A stretch of DNA of 41,549 bases. Origin: Algoriphagus terrigena DSM 22685. Its GTDB lineage: Bacteria > Bacteroidota > Bacteroidia > Cytophagales > Cyclobacteriaceae. Positions 40,720-41,549 of the stretch are shown piece by piece. The notes below the pieces were generated by a model. The model did not search any database. It was given only the letters and a program-made list of their open reading frames with translations, and was not told where the DNA came from. The stretch's first letter is position 1. Each line of letters begins with the position of its first letter. Made by a program: the position numbers and the translations under genes. The stretch spans positions 1 to 41,549 of the forward strand of contig NZ_AUBW01000031.1 in the NCBI RefSeq assembly GCF_000429445.1. Reading direction: 5' to 3'.

Positions 40720-41142
40720 ATGGCAAGTAACAGAACATTCACGATGATCAAGCCGGACGCTTTCGAAGCCGGAAACTCAGGCGCTATCCTGAAAATGATC
40801 GAAGAGGCAGGCTTTAAAATCATCGCGGTGAAAGCTACTCAACTGACTCCGGAACTGGCTGGCAAATTCTACGAAGTACACGCAGCAAGACCGTTCTACG
40901 CGGATCTTTGCAAGTATATGTCCTCTGGGCCGATCATTGCAGCTATTTTGGAAAAAGAAAACGCAGTGGAGGATTTCCGCACGCTGATCGGAGCGACCAA
41001 TCCAGCCAACGCTGCTGAAGGTACCATCAGAAAGATTTTTGCAAAGTCCATCGAAGCCAATGCGGTTCACGGATCTGACTCGGACGAAAACGCAGCCATC
41101 GAAGGCAGCTTCTACTTCTCGCAGTTTGAAAGAATAAGTTAA
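40720..41142 (+). CDS. ndk: Nucleoside diphosphate kinase
   Basis: Transfers the gamma phosphate between nucleoside triphosphates and diphosphates through phospho-His117 (NAVHGSDSDENA). The 140-residue length and the opening TFTMIKPDAF are normal. It ends 25 bp before a strong terminator, behind which the IS110-type element is inserted. Confidence 0.96.
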   Translation: MASNRTFTMIKPDAFEAGNSGAILKMIEEAGFKIIAVKATQLTPELAGKFYEVHAARPFYADLCKYMSSGPIIAAILEKENAVEDFRTLIGATNPANAAEGTIRKIFAKSIEANAVHGSDSDENAAIEGSFYFSQFERIS

Positions 41143-41166
41143 TTAGACAAAATTTACTCTTTCAAT

Positions 41167-41200
41167 AAAAAAATGCGCCCCAAACAGGGCGCATTTTTTT
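41167..41200 (+). terminator. Rho-independent terminator of ndk
   Basis: A perfect 14-bp stem (41167-41180 with 41187-41200) around a 6-nt loop, with the GC part TGCGCCC/GGGCGCA and a run of eight T's at 41194-41201. The element end (CTGAAAG) begins directly after the T-run. Confidence 0.9.
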
Positions 41201-41201
41201 T

Positions 41202-41374
41202 CTGAAAGTCTGGTTAGCTTACCCCATAGTTGTTCCAGGACATCAGTTTTGGCTAAGTTTTTTCTTTAGAGAAAAGTTTTTTCTACGTGCTCTTAGGCAA
41301 CAGCTGTGGGTGCTTAGCGTCTGATATCAGTTTTATGCTCGGGGTATAGTCCACCAAAAAAAAGACGACCTTTT
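41202..41374 (-). ncRNA. Possible guide RNA region of the IS110-type element
   Basis: The non-coding tail after the transposase carries AGAAAAAACTT twice (minus strand, 41284-41274 and 41265-41255) and a TACCCC/GGGGTA pair (41346-41341 with 41225-41220) that could close a long hairpin. IS1111-type members of the IS110 family encode their target-choosing RNA downstream of the transposase, and this is the matching place. The repeated AGAAAAAA equals the element-to-target junction. No expression evidence; the RNA ends are not known. Confidence 0.35.
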
Positions 41375-41549
41375 CTAGTTGGACGCTAATGATTTAAGTT
41401 TTTGGAGCCTTTTTTCTAGGCGCTCCATTTCCGCTTTTCTTCGTTCATCAATGATCTCCTGCCTGAGTTGAGGTTCTTTATAAGGGGTATTGTCCCTGAG
41501 AATATGATAGGCGGCTTTGAGTATTTCGTGTCCGATGGCCATCGCGGCT
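41375..41549 (-). CDS. IS110-family transposase, C-terminal 57 residues (partial)
   Basis: Read from the window edge leftwards, the frame gives 57 residues and a TAG stop (41375-41377). It has the segment AIGHEILKAAYHILRDN and then TPYKEPQ, typical of the C-terminal end of the Transposase_20 domain of IS110-family DEDD recombinases, and a charged coiled tail (RRKAEMERLEKRLQ). The catalytic parts lie outside the window, so the family call rests on this tail. Confidence 0.8.
   Translation of the reverse strand, partial: AAMAIGHEILKAAYHILRDNTPYKEPQLRQEIIDERRKAEMERLEKRLQKLKSLASN

Larger units (their letters stand above)
41194..41549 (-). mobile_element. IS110-family element, right copy (partial, continues right)
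   Basis: The element starts in the T-run of the ndk terminator (first certain base about 41202) and runs past the window end. It contains a non-coding end of about 173 bp and the C-terminus of its transposase on the minus strand. 41194-41288 equals the reverse complement of 1-95. No target duplication can be judged because the other ends lie outside the window. Confidence 0.8.

Noticed and set aside
1..41549. tRNA or rRNA genes
   Set aside because: I found no T-arm or cloverleaf pattern and no rRNA stretch by eye; a covariance-model search could still find one.

Overview
The window looks like a chromosomal segment of a Bacteroidota bacterium, most likely order Cytophagales and near Cyclobacteriaceae/Algoriphagus (an inference from protein style and gene order, not from a search). 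Pointers are the HU-TPR-RNase G block, the mutY-ssb-gldE order, FKBP lipoproteins next to nrnA and ndk, an outer-membrane beta-barrel TonB-dependent receptor, A-rich leaders without Shine-Dalgarno sequences, and recurring promoter -7 elements of the form TAnnTTTG (TATTTTTG).

Layout. 1-95 is the end of an insertion element that continues left of the window. 105-3017 (minus) holds RNase G, a 29-residue basic ribosomal-type protein, a TPR membrane protein and HU. 3163-6151 (plus) holds mutY, ssb and gldE. 6547-12511 is the gltB-gltD glutamate synthase operon. 12831-18442 is a sugar-oxidation cluster: a very large lipoprotein (ThuA, beta-propeller dehydrogenase, HEAT, LamG-like and azurin-like domains), a TIM-barrel isomerase and a Gfo/Idh oxidoreductase. 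18517-25803 is mixed housekeeping: an LTxxQ protein, NDH-2, YebC, YjjX, an unknown secreted protein, an M28 peptidase and a ClC protein. 25804-26222 has no gene but carries a DnaA-box cluster that may be a replication origin. 26223-31866 holds mtgA, a methyltransferase, a MaoC hydratase, a TonB-dependent receptor and superoxide dismutase. 31970-36800 holds tadA, two divergently transcribed phosphate-transporter-like genes, deoC and a saccharopine dehydrogenase-like gene. 37086-41142 holds three FKBP lipoproteins, nrnA and ndk. 41194 to the end is a second copy of the insertion element, in inverted orientation, with the C-terminus of an IS110-family transposase.

The most interesting signal is at the two ends. 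An identical 95-bp sequence occurs at 1-95 and, inverted, at 41194-41288. Each copy abuts the U-tract of a Rho-independent terminator, of rng on the left and ndk on the right. The non-coding end of the element repeats an 8-nt string (AGAAAAAA) that equals the element/terminator junction, as a guide RNA of an IS110-type recombinase would. This suggests an IS110-family element that is targeted to transcription terminators. Other points of interest are the oriC candidate, the cupredoxin-for-cytochrome substitution in the large dehydrogenase, unusual key residues in the ClC protein and the Gfo/Idh protein, and three copies of a hairpin repeat in front of the FKBP genes.
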